This document shows positions 32,542 to 44,900 of a DNA stretch of 64,000 nt, piece after piece; within the stretch, counting starts at the first letter, position 1, and each line of letters opens with the position of its first letter. This DNA is from Wyeomyia smithii (Eukaryota > Arthropoda > Insecta > Diptera > Culicidae). A program made the position numbers and the translations under genes. A model generated the notes under the pieces. It saw only the letters and a program-made list of their open reading frames with translations. It did no database searches and had not been told where the DNA came from. The stretch spans positions 6,696,001 through 6,760,000 of the forward strand of contig NC_073696.1 of the NCBI RefSeq assembly GCF_029784165.1, given 5' to 3'.

Positions 32542-32927
32542 AATAACACACTTATTTGAAGAGTTAATAGCTTTTGGTACCAATAGCAGTATAGTGACAG
32601 CCTCAGCGGTAGATGCAGATGCAGCCGGTACTTCCCTGAGGCCGATGTAAAGGTAAATGGGAGCAGCACGGCGAAACAGTTCGGGTTATGCTTAGACGCG
32701 CGTCATTTTTCGTTGTTGATATTCCCCACATGGAACGACGCGCTTTCGTATGATAGCGGTGGTATTAGCGGTAGATGCATTTGCCAACACTTACTCCAGT
32801 AAAGCCGTGTCTAGTTTCCAATGTGAAAACACCTTTCTCATTGTGTTGACCGTGCGCCTTAGTCCTCACTATCAAGGTAACACAGAGATGTAAGATAAAC
32901 ACTACATCCTATGATAAATTGAATAAT

Positions 32928-32943
32928 TGTCCTTATAAGGACA
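32928..32943 (+). other. Histone-type stem-loop (TGTCCT-TATA-AGGACA)
   Basis: A perfect 6-bp stem with a TATA loop, followed by ACAAATGAATT and by GAAGATTTAA 14 nt after the stem. It sits immediately before direct repeat unit 2. Confidence 0.45.
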
Positions 32944-32968
32944 ACAAATGAATTAATGAAGATTTAAT

Positions 32969-33317
32969 TTTGAATTAGAATACTTCTCTCAGGAAGTTCG
33001 GCTACATAGGGATGTGAAATGAAAATCTAAAACTGAAACAAGTGAGAAAAATTTCAAATGCTAATAAATCGGTTAGTTTTCGATGGATTTCCTTCGTTTT
33101 TGCAGCAATCGATTAGAAAATGTTCTAAGATTCCTACCAAATGCATGAAATTGCAATTTTATCATTCGAACTATTGTACTATTGAAAACTCTTAAGCCTT
33201 GTCAAAACACCAAATTCGACCTCTGATTAGTCGTTATACCGCGCTTTCCCAAGCACGGTCGGCAGAGTTATGGACCTAGTAAATTGGGAATGCATCATTT
33301 GGCCTATATAAGAGCTT
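32969..33317 (+). repeat. Direct repeat unit 2 carrying a promoter-like module
   Basis: Second copy of the block at 30300-30660, including GGAAGTTCGGCTACATAGGG and the CCAAT/TATA words. It differs by small indels. Confidence 0.75.
33225..33314 (+). promoter_or_regulatory. CCAAT/TATA promoter-like module, plus strand (CCAAT word mutated)
   Basis: GATTAGTCG (33225-33233; one change from GATTGGTCG) precedes TATATAAGAG (33305-33314) by 71 bp. The leader after the TATA word differs from the other copies. A degenerate remnant of the hairpin unit (TGAAATTTGAAGAACA at about 33364, then AAAGAGTTAATA) follows within 100 bp. Confidence 0.45.
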
Positions 33318-33495
33318 CATCAGATAATAAACAAACATTTCATCGGATATTAAATTGAACAACTGAAATTTGAAGAACACAAATGATTAATTAAAGAGTT
33401 AATATTTTCTCGTTTTGCGCTATAATCCAAAGGTAATTATCTTCATCTACATGCATACTCTGACTATTATTACGTGTTTGCGTCGCTTTGTGTTT

Positions 33496-33656
33496 GGCTA
33501 CGGTCATGCAGAACGCAAATAACGGCGCGATGCGATTCGGCAAGACGAAATCTGTTGAAATGTATAGCTCTACTTCGCCTTAAAAAGAGCTGTACATTTC
33601 ACCACGGTAAGGCGAATCGCATCGCGCCAGCATTCGCGTTCTGCATAACCGTAGCC
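33496..33656. repeat. 161-bp palindrome (foldback/MITE)
   Basis: Outer arms GGCTACGGTCATGCAGAACG and their inverse, plus GGCGCGATGCGATTCG and an inner GAAATGTATAGCTCT arm, pair around a short loop. One inner section is unpaired. The centre resembles that of the palindrome at 32284-32431 (GTACAGCTCT). Confidence 0.7.
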
Positions 33657-36600
33657 TTTGTTCCGTTCCCGTTTAATGATGTCGTATTAAATGTGCATAT
33701 TACAATTCGGCAGCACTTCAACTTCTCATTTGCACAAAATTTAAAAATATCCAATGAATTTCATTCAAAATATCAGACAAAAAGAAATTACAATACTGCC
33801 ATTGAACGGTCAACGTTTATTTACTAGAAAAAATGACTGACACGCAAGCAGCCAGGTTATCTTTCTTGTAAAAGTATTCTACTTCAACCTTGCGGTCGTG
33901 GCTTTGCATACAACCTTCTTGTGATTTTTTTTTACGGAACAACGGTGAACGAAAATGTTTTTAAGTAGTTCGGTATTTTACTCCACCGAGAAAACATAAT
34001 GCAATTAAGTGTGTAGACTTTCGCTTTACTATTTACATTATCCGGAAGATATGACTTCTCTGTGCGGTTCTCGTCAATCGTGCACCTAAACTTCAATGGC
34101 ATCCGCTTTAAGGTGAATTGGGACGGCATATTGGATTTGTTTACAAAAAATTGCGTTTTTGAAGCTGTTCTGATTTACAAATTGTTTATCTCTTTAACGG
34201 CTCCCGTAAGAAATATTAGAGCGCAATGACATAAGCTAAGATCTGATGTCATACCACGGGAATGGCATCGCTGTCAGCTACCATACATTTGACGCGCTAC
34301 CAACATCACTGGCACTGGCATCCGAAAAATGGGCAGTTTACCCTTATCTTATGTTGATTCGGGCAAACCGGCTAAATGTTGACTGCAATTATTAATAGCA
34401 TATCAGACAGTTTTGAGCAATTTCTTAAGGTTTTCACATGGTATGTGATATTCTAAGTGATATGTAGTACATTAATTCTGTCCCAAAGCAAAGTGAAGCA
34501 AACTGTGACAGCAGAAAAAGTAGTTTTGGGACAAACGGTACAGAAATATATGTTCGTAACGCTTGAAGGCTACCATACCATTCCCTTGTGTCATACAGTC
34601 TCTAAGGTGTTTTTTCTCCTCTTGAAGTGAAGGTCGTATAGTGTATACCCGGAAACCAACACACACGATTTTCCACGCATTTTTGAACGAGAACCGCTGC
34701 GCAATATCAGTAGATAAAACAGCAACGTACGGCAATCTTACTCGAACAAAAGGTAGCGAACGTGTATTATTTCCGTATTTACGTAGGAGTTTAATCCAAT
34801 TTGGAGGTGAATTATCTCTCAATGATGAGTCGGAAGGGAAAAATTTTGAACCTGGGCGTAAACCGTAAAGCCTTAGACTTAAATAGACCAAGAAATGTCG
34901 CTTTACATGAATGACATTTCGAGTCGCGTCGTATTTTTCGAAAGAAAAGCATCAGTTAACCTAAAGCTAGAACCGATTTATCGAATCAAAACACTGTAAT
35001 TTTCAAACATCTAACTCCACCGTGGAAAAACATTTATTTTTATTTTTATTCACCAGAAACTTTGTCTTCAACAGCTCGTAAAATTGGCATCACTTTTCGC
35101 TAAACATTTGTATGTACCAAAACTGCATATTCCGCTCAGCTCAACAATTTCTTACCACTTGCTTCGGGGCCTCATCCGAGGTACAGTCGAACAGCAACAG
35201 TGCAAACAGTACAAACTGCAACTGGCGGATAAGATTCCACATCCTGGTGAAGATTCGTGGCCACCATAGTCGTTGCTGCCGAGCGCACTGCGCTCTGGGC
35301 ACCGATCCAGAGAGGATGACCCTCTAATAGCTCAAGCATAAGACGCAAATTTATGTACATAAACTTGGTGCCACATTGGAACTGAACAAAATGACGAAAC
35401 TGCTGCTGCTACTGTGACCAGCCACCATTCTGTCAGCAGAATTTTACGACGAGAAAATGGGAATCGAATCTAGAGGCACCTATGTGAGTCAATCGAGCTT
35501 TCGCCTTCCCCCGTGTGTGGGTGGACGAATGGAGGGGTGGTTTCGGTTTACCACTGGGATATGTGGGTGCACCCGGCTATGGTTTTCCCTTATAAGCTAT
35601 CTGCAAATATGAGAAGATAAACAATCGTTATGGTAATCTTCGATGGGAAGTTTGGTTCGGTTGGTGAAGCACATTTGATCACCGAATCGTGCAGTGGCAT
35701 ATTGGGCGCTTGTTAGGGGACACTCTCATCGCTTCGAGGATAGACATTTTGGCGAAAGTGGTTGGAATGTATGCATTTTGTTGAAAACTAGTACATTCGA
35801 GCGGTGGCGATTTGAGAAACTGGTCTTTGCGATAAAAGTGTCGAAACAAACTGAGTTTTTAATATCAACAATTGATAAACTACGAGCAAGGTTTATTTCC
35901 ATCGAACTGTATTTGAGTAAAATTATGACAAAATCAAGTATAAGGCCACGTAATATTCTAAAGCTGTCGTTGGATTTATGGTTTCAATAGAAGTCCGAAA
36001 TCATTCCGGCATGCACTTTTATTATCCCAATCAGGAACCTATAAACTAAAGCTGCACAGCAGAAGAAAAAAAAAATGCGAAATAAAACTGCAACAGAGCT
36101 GCATATTTCCTGCCATCATTTACACTTCCCACCTGGCCCCACCTGACGACCGTGGAGTCGAAAAACTGGCCATAAATTGTGCACCATTTTGACACTAAAT
36201 TACGTGACGATTACACTTGTTTGATGCGATGCTTCTTGCTTCCCGGGTACCGTCGACCGTCGTCGGTCCTTCGGTTTTCTAACCAGCAGCAGCAGCTTCC
36301 TGTAGTACTTCTTCCGATTCACTTTATCATTCATATGCCCAGCTGCGGATGGCTTGGCATTTCGTGCGCTTCCCGCGAATTGCTTGCTGCCCGCCCGCGC
36401 TGTTTTTTTCAGTCACGACAACCGAGAAACCGTGCAGCAGAAACCGTTTTTGTTGAAATATGCTCTGCTTTTGCTTCGAAGTCAGCGCTGGAGCGCGCTC
36501 GTAACGGACGGCCATAATATGGTTGCTGGATAGCGGCTTCCATCGAACCTGAGAACCTCCCGGTTTGCTCGACGACGACGAGGTTAGCTTGGGTCTTAAA

Positions 36601-37386
36601 ATGGAATAACGTGCCAGGATAGCGGGGAGAACGAGATATATGAACGAAAGCAGATGGCGCGAAATATTAGACATTTTATTTGCACACGGCATTTTATTAT
36701 TTTTAGCTGTTATATTATATCCAACCTGGGGTGTCGCCTTTTACAGTCGAGTTTTGTTTTTTTTTTTCAAGTGAGATTTCTTGTAAAAAAATTACGTACA
36801 TTTTATGCAACATGAAAAATCGAATGGAAATGTTTTTCCAATGAAAGATCAACTTCGTAATACGGATCGATAAAAATATAATCTTCAGAATAGTATAACA
36901 ACAAAGCACCATCGGTGAGTAAATCAAGCGGAGAAAATCGCACCCATAAACTGTATCGAACAATCATTTTCCCATAAAACTGCGAAATCCGTGCTACTAC
37001 TAGTAGTTTTCCTTTTTTGTCCCATCCAAACCTTGCTCATCTTCTCCAGATTCACTGACAGTTTTATTTCATTTATTGCACAGCTGGAGGAGCATGGAAG
37101 TGTCGTACTCTCCCGAAGATAATATCGATTGATCGGTTTTATGCTGTGTGCTCTCATGTGGTTCAGCGTACGGCGGCCTTTTGTTGGTGTTGTGGGTTAT
37201 AGAGAGCTTGCGGCACTCCTGGATCATCCTCGACAATATTTAACATGTGGTTAGAGGTTACGAGGTTCGCTTCCTCTGTTTTTATTGTTATCGTTATACG
37301 ATTTGATTGGAGTGATTTCGACCGATTCGATGGTCTTTTTATTGTGCGATAATGTTTTGTTGTGGTACAGTTGTAAGGATAAACAT
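33657..37386. other. Long spacer without recognisable genes
   Basis: Mixed composition with GC-richer islands at 35100-35580 and 36230-36620. Short open frames on both strands have no recognised domain. It could be intronic or regulatory host DNA; the sequence alone does not decide. Confidence 0.4.
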
Positions 37387-37411
37387 TGCAAAGTCATGAT
37401 TGGAGCTTGAG

Positions 37412-40004
37412 CATGAGCATGAGCATGAGCATGATTGACCGCCCGCGGTTGCTACTCCGTTATTGCCAGATCAGCTGAAATTACACAGAGAACCAATGGA
37501 TGATGCTTGGGACTAACATTCATCCTCAATGTGTAAAAACTGATGACCCTAATCTTTATATCAGGCAATACCAGCGCCGGCCGCATCCGAATGCAGGTCA
37601 AAGAAGGAGTTTGTATAGGAAAATGTTGACGTGATACTCGCTTTATTGGAAGCCGAGAACAGCTCTGCACTTCCACGAGCAATCACTGGGATGTTGGAGA
37701 AAAGGAAAAGGTTTTCAGCTGGGTTCGTTTTGGTAAACGATGCGCTGAGTTTAAGTACCGGGTTCCTAATAAAAAAATATCGCGCCTACGAATTCATTAT
37801 ATCCGCCGTGAAAACATAACGTGATCCGAACTTATTCTGTTTAATGACGTATCATCTCAAAAATAAAGCGTACGCGAGGATATTGGACTTATGACCTTGA
37901 GCTTAAGCATGTAATCTCCGGCTAAACGGTTACCGAGAGACACGGGTTAATATCTGGGTACCAGGACGCGAAATCTATCCTATATATATACTCTATACCT
38001 AAAACCTATGAATTTAAACTTGCTCGAGCCAAAGACGCGTCCACACCGAAGCATTACACACGAAATCCGCGGGCATGCAGTCTTCATTTAGTCTATCTAA
38101 ATAAATGATTCCTTCATTTCGTTTATTCACACTTGTTATTAAAGCCATGAATCGATTAGAAAAAAATAAGATCACAAAATACACAAATCCCAGTAATCGT
38201 TCGCCTCGAAATACACCCGAACGTCGAGTCACAACACCGCGCGACCACATAGTAAAATAAATGGATCCTAAAACAGAACGTTACTAATGAACTAAGTTAA
38301 AACTTAACTGTAGCATCACATAGTTCAAATCAGTATGAATATCCATAGATGTTCGAGCGTTGATAAACTGGCCATTATTGATTTGTTGTTTTTAAACAAA
38401 TGTATACCGTTGATTAGCGCGGTCTGTGTCGTATCGGACCCGAATATTGCTTAGCCTATTTGAGCCTTTTCGTAATTATTATGAATTATCGATGCAAAAA
38501 TTACCTATTAAATAGAAAAATTGCCAAAGTTTCATGCATCCAAAGCCTTCATAATTTAAAAATGCAGATATGCAATGGTCCAAAATTGCCTGCCTTATTG
38601 AATATAGAGAATAGCAATGTTCCATGCATCCAAAACCTTACAATTAAAAGTAAACGCATATATGCGTATTAGACTGATGTATATTCGAATATGCTTGTTT
38701 CGAGCTCATGTTACGCCGACTTACAAGGTTTCGCCAAAACTTTTCAAAAATAAAGTCATACATCAAAATTTGTCCAAAAGCTAGAAAAATCATAAAAGTA
38801 CAGCGTGAGAACTTAACTAATAAACCGTGGAATTTATTATGTAAAAATAGGGTTTAATCGATTTTTAAATATTAAACATCAAATAAGTATGAGTTTTGTT
38901 CCTGCCGCAATAATAATAGACATAGAATATCTGAATTCATGATTCGTTAACAAACGAATTCGAAAAGTTTGTTGCTCATCAACGACCTACTAGTTCCTCC
39001 GCCCTTTCGGTCATTAATATGGTTCAATCATAAAGTTTACTCTATTCACTTCCACAAATAAAAATCCATAAATAGAAAATAATAAACACGCCTCTCATTC
39101 TACGCAGGATTAAAACGCACATTGTTTTTAACAGACCCGTCTATGCGCAACCACAACTTTATTAAAAGCTAGAGAAATCAATAAAAAGGCACAGCAAGAT
39201 TGATGAGTTCAAAATTAAAATTTCTATGCATCTGATAGTAGTGAAAAGAAATAAATAATTAAATAAGGCATCCCAGTGAAATAGTAATACTTCATCGGTA
39301 TTTCTTAAACTGACATAAATTGGTTCGTTTCAAACTAGAAATTTACGCAACATTGTATCAATAAAAGTCCATTTGGAATAAAAATCCTCACGTAGTTTGT
39401 TTGCATTTGCTGAATGCACTCATACAACAAAACAGCAAGCATAGCCAAAACGAAGCATACTCAAAAGAAATAAATGGGGAAAGACCATATATGGAGAATC
39501 TGGGAAGAGCTCACTGCTTCAGGCGAAACGAAAATAACCGTTTTCACTTTTCACGCAAATAAACACTTATCAGTAACATTTTTTTGTATGCATAGGTCAA
39601 ATTTCTCCGCTATAGTAACTACCGCTATTTACAGATTACATTATATGTGTATGTACTTATCTCATTTGTTCGTCTGACAATCGAAAACACTGGAATACGA
39701 CAATACACACACCATGTTGATGCCTCCCGTTTGTATACTTGCGATTTTGCGACACTTTTTTATTAACACACACAAGGATATTTGGCAGTCGTGCACTTGA
39801 ACTAGAGTCGAATATTTTCACCTCATTTCTCAGTTACATGTTATTAGTTTCTATTGTTTTCACTTCACAGTTATCCCGTAACACTACTTTATAAATTACA
39901 CAATTTGTAGTATTTTTAATGCCATTTTAACCCCGTAATCAGTAAAAAAAAACTGCCGCACAAAAAATGAAATGTGGTCAGCGTGCAAGGGCTGCCAACT
40001 CTCC
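37412..40004 (-). mobile_element. Unidentified noncoding retroposon, copy 2 (25-bp target duplication)
   Basis: Identical 25-bp direct repeats flank it at 37387-37411 and 40005-40029. The left end has the GAGCAT array and then ATTGACCGCCCGCGGTTGC, as in copies 1 and 3. Homology to copy 3 extends over roughly 1.4 kb, including ATTGCCAAAGTTTCATGCAT (about 38520) and CAAAAGCTAGAAAAAT (about 38774), but the 5' (right) end is different. Minus-strand frames in the shared module are interrupted in at least one copy. Confidence 0.72.
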
Positions 40005-40164
40005 TGCAAAGTCATGATTGGAGCTTGAGAGGTTTTTTTCGACGCTTTGCAATTGAGATATAAAATTTGTTTTGACATACTTTATTTGAAATGGTTTCAT
40101 CACAGATATTTCTTTTTGTTTTCAGGAAACATTCGCCGTTACATTTCCCCTAAAAGTCAATAGA

Positions 40165-40441
40165 ATTTGGTTAAAAAAGCTTGTCACTAGTTTTCGAAAT
40201 TTGCATAACCTCTCTGGACAATATTGACTGCGGATTGCCAACTGCAGATGAGGCGTGATCCCAGAGATTTTTCGCCTCAGAAAATCTCCCGGTGACGGCT
40301 AGGATTGCATCTAGACCAGTTGGGTTGGTTGTGAGTGGATCACGCCACCTCACAACCATCGACACCTATGTCGGCGGTGGGATTCGAACCCAGGCGTCGA
40401 GCGTGGTTGGCGGAGACGTTACCAACCACACTAGGCCCCCG
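40165..40441 (-). mobile_element. tRNA-derived SINE (Feilai-like)
   Basis: On the minus strand it begins GGGGGCCTAGTGTGGTTGG, with an A box (TAGTGTGGTTGG) and, about 40 nt on, a B box (GGGTTCGAATCCC at about 40379-40391). A body with CACCGGGAGATTTTCTGAGG follows. It is a pol III SINE head and not a tRNA gene, since the 3' half does not fold as an acceptor stem. The 3' limit is approximate. Confidence 0.72.
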
Positions 40442-41159
40442 CTAACGTGATGATTCTTGTTTTATTATTATCTTTGGCAGCGTTCTGTAACGAGATACTT
40501 TATTACAGCCACCAAATCGATAGGTACTCCAGCACTAACGCGTTTTATTTCCATTTCACAGCACGAGATGACTGAGATTTGTCATTCACTTGGCTCGCTC
40601 ACCACGACCGAATAATGCTCAATGGTCAGAAACCTAATGAAGGGGGAAATTTGGATCTATTGCCCAATGGCAATAATCTAGAGAGAAGTTTTCTTCTACA
40701 TAGTTGCTATAGATGATGAAGTGTTTATCAAATAAAGTTAATATTTGTTAACATTATGGTGACCCAAATGTTCGATGAAATCAAGTATAATAAAAAATGG
40801 TGTTATGCAATATTTTTTATTTTCGAAAATCCATAACCTAGGATGGAAAAAATCGTATCGCATAACAATCATTCGGGTATCATTTCTGAACTTGCTATTC
40901 ATAAGCTTTTAATCCCAGCAAACCATCGCTATTAAAAGTTACACATTCTCACGCATGCAAGAGACAACTTATAGCAAAGAAATATATGGTAGCTTTCTTT
41001 CATGATTTTGTTTCAGTATTGCCTGCTTTAGGCGGAGCGAGCAACATATAGCGAGTGTTTCACGAAAGAATCGTGAACGATTGCACTCAAGCGATCGCAA
41101 CGATTCTTCCAAATGTGATGTGTGTGTGAAGGTAAATTATTCGATTAGCTTGTTTTTTT
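40442..41159. other. Spacer without recognisable genes
   Basis: AT-rich; no supported element. The Jockey-2 5' UTR probably begins close to its right end. Confidence 0.4.
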
Positions 41160-41938
41160 TTTGCTCAGTTCTAATTGAATTTTTTCTCACGTTTTACAAA
41201 TTCGCTGTCGCTGATACCTTCGTGGCTTCCGTCAAACACTGCATCAGTGAAAGCTGGAAATCGACATATTTTGGTGATATTTAGTGAAATCGTTGGAAAG
41301 ATAACTCTGCTTTTTTATCGAAAACCGAACAAGCAAGACAACAATGGCGGCTGTTTGTTGTGCTTGTGCTCACGATTTAGTAAAATCAGATGAAATCATT
41401 TGCAGCGGCTTCTGTAAGTCGTCTTTTCATCTGAAGTGCGCTCATTTGACCGCTGAACTGCGTGATGTCGTCGCAAATTGTTCACAATTATTTTGGATGT
41501 GCAGGGCTTGCACGAAAATGATGGCCAATGCATGCTTTCGTCAAGCCATATCATCTACGAACAATGCTATGCAAACAATTGTGGATGATCAAAATAAAGC
41601 ACTCGATGAGTTACGGAAAGAAATAGCACTAAACACTACCAAAATAAACACTATTCCCCAGCGAACGCCTTTACCCGCTACGCCGCGAGTTCCTAGAACA
41701 CAACAAACAACAAATCTGCGAAAAAGGCCACGGCTTATAATTCCAGATGAACCGTCGCAACAAGAAAACATCCTCGAGGGCACCAAAGACTGTGTCCCTG
41801 ATGACGCTATACCGTTGGCTGCAGTTAGAAAAGATAACTTGTTCTGGTTGTATTTGTCTGGTTTCGATCCTCATGCAACACTGGAACAAATCCAAAAACT
41901 AGCCAGGAATAATTTAAATACCGATCGAGATGTTGATG

Positions 41939-44900
41939 AGGATGAGGATGAGGATGATTGACCGCCCGCGGTTGCTACTCCGTTATTGCCAGATCAGCTG
42001 TAATTACACAGAGAACCAATGGATGATGCTTGGGATTCACATTCATCCTAAATGTGTAAAAACTGGTGACCTTAATCTTTATACTAGGCAATACCAGCAC
42101 TGGCCGCATCCGAATGCAGGTCAAAGAAGGAGTGTGTATGGGAATATGTTGACGTGATACTCGCTTTATTGGAAGCCGAGAACACCTCTGCACTTCCACG
42201 AGAAATCACTGGGATGTTGAAGAAAAGGGTAAGGTTTGCAGGAGATTTCGTTTTGGTAAACGATGCGCTGAGTTCTAATACCGGGTTCATAATAACACAT
42301 AGCGCGCGTACGAGTTTATTATATCTTCTACGGAAATCATAACACGATCCGAACTCATTCCGGTTGATGATGTAACACCGCAAAAGTAAAGCGCACGCGA
42401 GGATACCGGACCTATAACCTAATCAAGACAGATTCCAATATTCGAAAATATGTTTATGAAGTCATTATGCAACTACCGAAACGTATCTCTCATTGATTTA
42501 TCTCAGCTGACTACACAATGTTACGAAGCAACCAGATATGCATTACCAAAAACAAGAAAAAAGTAAATATATAGACCCTCAACACATACTGCAAGCGGTC
42601 AGCAAGAGAGCTTCAAAAACGGCCTATTTGCTTGGCCATCGCCGTTCGAATCGAACGAAAAAAAAATGAAAAAAAAAAAATAAAGATGTGTGCGTTGACA
42701 GACGAGTCGCGTATAATCCTGATACTAATTGCAAATAATTGCGATATTTGGTGGCGATTAATTACAATGTTTTGTCGCGATTAATTATTTATGATATTTA
42801 TCGAACGAACGGAACCTACTCTGAATCACTGCGTGCTGTAATAGAACCTACGGGTGGACAGTCTGCGAATAAATGGTTTGGTACACCTCGGAAGTCACAA
42901 CACACCGAAAATCTATATTTGAGCAAAGCTCACCTGGGCCGAAAACACGTTTACCCCGGAAAGTTATGCGCGACCGCTCTTTTCCCTCTTACCGACGCAT
43001 ACGCGCGGAGACACGGTATTTCGCGTTGATTACCACTTACTTCTTGAATAATAAAGCGAAGATACCTACTGAGTATGAAAAACTGGCAAAGTTTCATGCA
43101 TTCATAGCTAGAAAATTTTTAAAAATGCAAATATGCATATCTAACAAGACCGAGTACTAATTAGATTTAACAAAATGCCAAAACAATCGCAATCAAAATT
43201 TATTTGCCATGCTGACCGACAAGATTTCTACTTAATTAAATTAAAAATTGCCTATGTGATTCAGAATTTACTCAAAAGCTAGAAAAATTATAAAACAAGG
43301 GCATGAAACTGCTCAAAATTAATAAACTGCTCAAAATTAAATAATATCAACAATGAAGACTGACGCGCAACTGTTTCGACGCAGTTAGCGCCGTATCGGC
43401 CCAATCGGTAGATTAAAAAAATTCAAAACCGGCTTCCACGAAGCCGCGGTCACAAGCAGTGATGCCACAAACACAGACCAATCTGTGCAAAACAAAATTC
43501 CCACACAAGTATATGTACATACAGGACTGCAAACGCGCCCTTCAAAATACAGGCCGATGTTAGGCCGACGCCACACTGCAAATGCGTCCTTTCTCACGAG
43601 AGGAGAAAAAACAACAATGAAAACTGACGCGCGTTAAAACACATCCCGAACTGTTTCGACGCAGTCACCCAAACAGCATCGGCCCCAGTACGCACTGTAC
43701 CTACTGTAAACGATCGAGTGAGGAAATTTCAAAACCGGCATCTAAGAAACCGCGAAACCGCGATAACAATCAGAGATGCCACATATGTAAATTTAAATTT
43801 ATCTGTGAATTATAAATTTCTCATCCATACAGTTTACAGTTTACAGATTTGTAAAGCCATATAGATTCCTACGATTTTCTACGAAATTTACAAATTTTTA
43901 TACAGACTTTTAAACTGGAAATCTGTAAAACATTTTCGATGTTCAATATACAGAAATGTAGCATCCCCACAAAAGGAATTGTGAAAAGCAGAAAAAAAAC
44001 ATTGGTTCCCTTTTGCCATGCAAATCAAACAAAAAAAAAACACAGGCAAAACGTCACCAACACTAATACTTATCTTTTTATTCTCGCGTCCTCTCTGAAC
44101 CATCATGCTGGTGCGAGAACGTGCCGCACGCAAGAGCAACCTTGCACTTACTCACACACACTTATGGCAAGGCAAGGGCTAGCGGGAAACGTGCTCCGCC
44201 ACCGAAAAAGAAATGCAGCTCTCACAAATTAGCCACAAAATTGCACGAATCTTTCACGGATTTCAACATTGACGTCACTAACACCGATAATACGAAACCG
44301 CCACATTTCGTATTACCTTTTACTCCACCCTTTGCACTTAAAATATAACGATTACGCGACGGGAAGGACAAATAAAATACGTCGACATTATTGCACTATC
44401 CTCAACCGTACACGACAACCCTCGGAACACTTCATCGCGATTTAAATCAAACACTTGGAATTCACACCGAAACAACAGCGGCCTTCATTCAATAAACGTA
44501 GACACATCCCTTTTCCGGATAGAAAATAAATCTTATAATACTACAAGGTATACAGCCCTAGGGTTGTATGAAATGGTGACGTGGGACTAAACACTGTATT
44601 AAGGGGATTTTTTGTTACAAAATATATAGAGTCTGCAGACAGAATCAATCTGTTTATTTTCAGCCTCCCCTGGAAATCAATTTTTGGAATATATTCAACA
44701 ACACTCTAAGAAATATCATTTATATTTGGTGATATTATGCCTTTAGTATTTTTTTTTTGTGCAAAAAAATATGTATTTAACAAGGCACAAGCATATCGTG
44801 CTTGTTGAAGAAGCACCAAGAATTTCTCATAATGCGTCAAAGTCAGAATTATCTCTATATCCTTAAAAACCAAATCCAATAATGCTTACGTTATCATAAT

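Noticed and set aside
30300..33317. Reading the two 350-bp direct repeats as LTRs of one element
   Set aside because: No primer-binding site, polypurine tract, TG...CA ends or retroelement coding sequence lies between them; hairpin repeats and palindromes fill the interval instead.
35391..35480. ATG followed by a Leu-rich stretch resembling a signal peptide
   Set aside because: A TGA interrupts it after eight codons and no splice arrangement rescues it.
40330..40441. Possible tRNA gene (good A and B boxes)
   Set aside because: No acceptor-stem pairing and a long non-tRNA body; it is a SINE head.
42084..42383. 99-residue minus-strand frame in the retroposon 3' module
   Set aside because: The equivalent frame in copy 2 contains stops, so it is not evidence for a conserved protein.
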